This document shows, piece after piece, positions 5,792-6,464 of a stretch of 6,464 nt of DNA. The stretch spans positions 1 to 6,464 of the forward strand of contig CAJUEB010000129.1 in NCBI GenBank assembly GCA_910585135.1, read 5' to 3'. Each line of letters begins with the position of its first letter. Positions within the stretch are counted from its first letter, which is position 1. A program made the translations under genes and the position numbers. The notes under the pieces were generated by a model, which saw only the letters and a program-made list of their open reading frames with translations, ran no database searches and was not told where the DNA came from. This DNA comes from an uncultured Eubacteriales bacterium. GTDB lineage: Bacteria; Bacillota; Clostridia; Peptostreptococcales; Anaerovoracaceae.

Positions 5792-6464
5792 TTATTCCCC
5801 GTTTCCGCTTTCATTTCCGCTCCCGCTCTCATCTCCGTCCGTCACATCAGCCATATCAAAAAACCACTGGAAGCCCAATTCCTCAAATGCTTTCTTTTCC
5901 TCGGAAAGGTAGGTTTCCTCGAGCTTTTCATAACCGCCCTCTTCCCGAAATTCCTTCAAAAAAGCATTTACCTGCTCTAGCAGCTCACTGTTCCCCTTTT
6001 GAACTGCGATCCCCCATTTCTCTGGCTCTTGGAAAGGAATAAATATAGCCGCCGTTGTATCTTTGTTTTTCTGCCAGTTTCGGTAAATCGTAAGCTGGTC
6101 ATAGATAAATCCATCCGCACGACCCTGAGCCACCTCAGTGACACAGGCACTTTCATCCGAAAGTACGACCAATTCTGCCTCTGTCAGGTTGCTCTGTGCA
6201 TAGAGATGACCGGTAGAACCTGACTTCACGGCCAGCTTCTTTCCCTCCTGGTTCAGATCGGTCACAGTCTCAATCCCAGAGTCCTTATTGGTTAAAACTG
6301 CCAAAAGGGCATTGGCATAAGGCTCCGAAAAATCCACCTGCTCCTCCCGGTCAGGACGAATTGTCATAGATGAGATGACGAGATCGGCAGTTCCTGTTTG
6401 CAGGGAAGGAATCAAGCCATCCCATGCCGTATTTTCGATCTTGATTTCACGGTCTGCATACTCC
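5792..6464 (-). CDS. Amino acid ABC transporter substrate-binding protein (partial, 5' end outside window)
   Basis: Extracellular solute-binding protein of family 3, which captures the amino acid and delivers it to the permease. The frame is open to the right edge; 223 C-terminal residues are visible, and the signal peptide and start are missing. Family marks, numbered from the first visible codon, are WDGLIPSLQTG (14-24), MTIRPDREEQVDFSEPY (33-49), the hinge SGSTG (81-85) and GRADGFIYDQL (114-124). By analogy with GlnH/HisJ, R39 should bind the ligand carboxylate and D122 the alpha-amino group, so an alpha-amino acid ligand is likely; the side-chain preference cannot be read. The C-terminus ends in a low-complexity Gly/Ser/Glu/Asp tail after FQWFFDM (198-204). 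An internal TTG at 6415 is not the true start, because the family sequence continues upstream. Confidence 0.92.
   Translation of the reverse strand, partial: EYADREIKIENTAWDGLIPSLQTGTADLVISSMTIRPDREEQVDFSEPYANALLAVLTNKDSGIETVTDLNQEGKKLAVKSGSTGHLYAQSNLTEAELVVLSDESACVTEVAQGRADGFIYDQLTIYRNWQKNKDTTAAIFIPFQEPEKWGIAVQKGNSELLEQVNAFLKEFREEGGYEKLEETYLSEEKKAFEELGFQWFFDMADVTDGDESGSGNESGNGE

Noticed and set aside
1..6464. CRISPR array, tRNA, rRNA, known riboswitch, toxin-antitoxin or anti-phage genes
   Set aside because: No regularly spaced repeats, tRNA-like folds or matching protein motifs were seen; the intergenic spaces are all under 230 bp.

Overview
The window looks like chromosomal DNA of a low-to-moderate GC Firmicute, most likely a Clostridia/Lachnospiraceae-type anaerobe. 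The reasons are strong AGGAGG-type ribosome binding sites, consensus TATAAT -10 boxes, a YwnA-like Rrf2 regulator, a Firmicutes-style three-gene polar amino acid ABC transporter and a clostridial-looking RNase HI. This placement is inferred from gene style; no marker gene fixes the taxon.

Layout. (1) Positions 1-1270, minus strand: a membrane-anchored calcineurin-like metallophosphoesterase with a purple-acid-phosphatase type N-terminal domain, cut off by the left edge of the window. (2) Positions 1271-1492: a divergent regulatory region with -10 boxes facing both ways, an inverted repeat over the rmuC promoter and two overlapping hairpins. (3) Positions 1493-2917, plus strand: rmuC, complete. 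(4) Positions 2918-3069: a bidirectional Rho-independent terminator shared by the convergent genes rmuC and rnhA. Its loop appears to have been invaded by a 52-bp palindromic element with IS3/IS150-like TG...CA ends and a 6-bp target duplication. (5) Positions 3070-3627, minus strand: rnhA (RNase HI) with its own extended -10 promoter. (6) Positions 3759-6464, minus strand: a compact operon reading right to left, substrate-binding protein (start outside the window), permease, ATPase, then an Rrf2-family regulator.

How the genes relate. RmuC and RNase HI both belong to DNA maintenance but are convergent and separately promoted. The ABC operon forms a complete PAAT-type importer: the periplasmic-type binding protein is 3 bp from the permease, and the permease overlaps the ATPase by 11 bp. 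The Rrf2 regulator 79 bp downstream is a plausible co-transcribed local regulator. The substrate cannot be read from the sequence; cystine or another polar amino acid is a guess from Rrf2/CymR precedent.

I found no defence system, CRISPR array, tRNA or rRNA, and nothing that is clearly a new multi-gene system. The most unusual item is the 52-bp IS-end palindrome lodged in the terminator loop.
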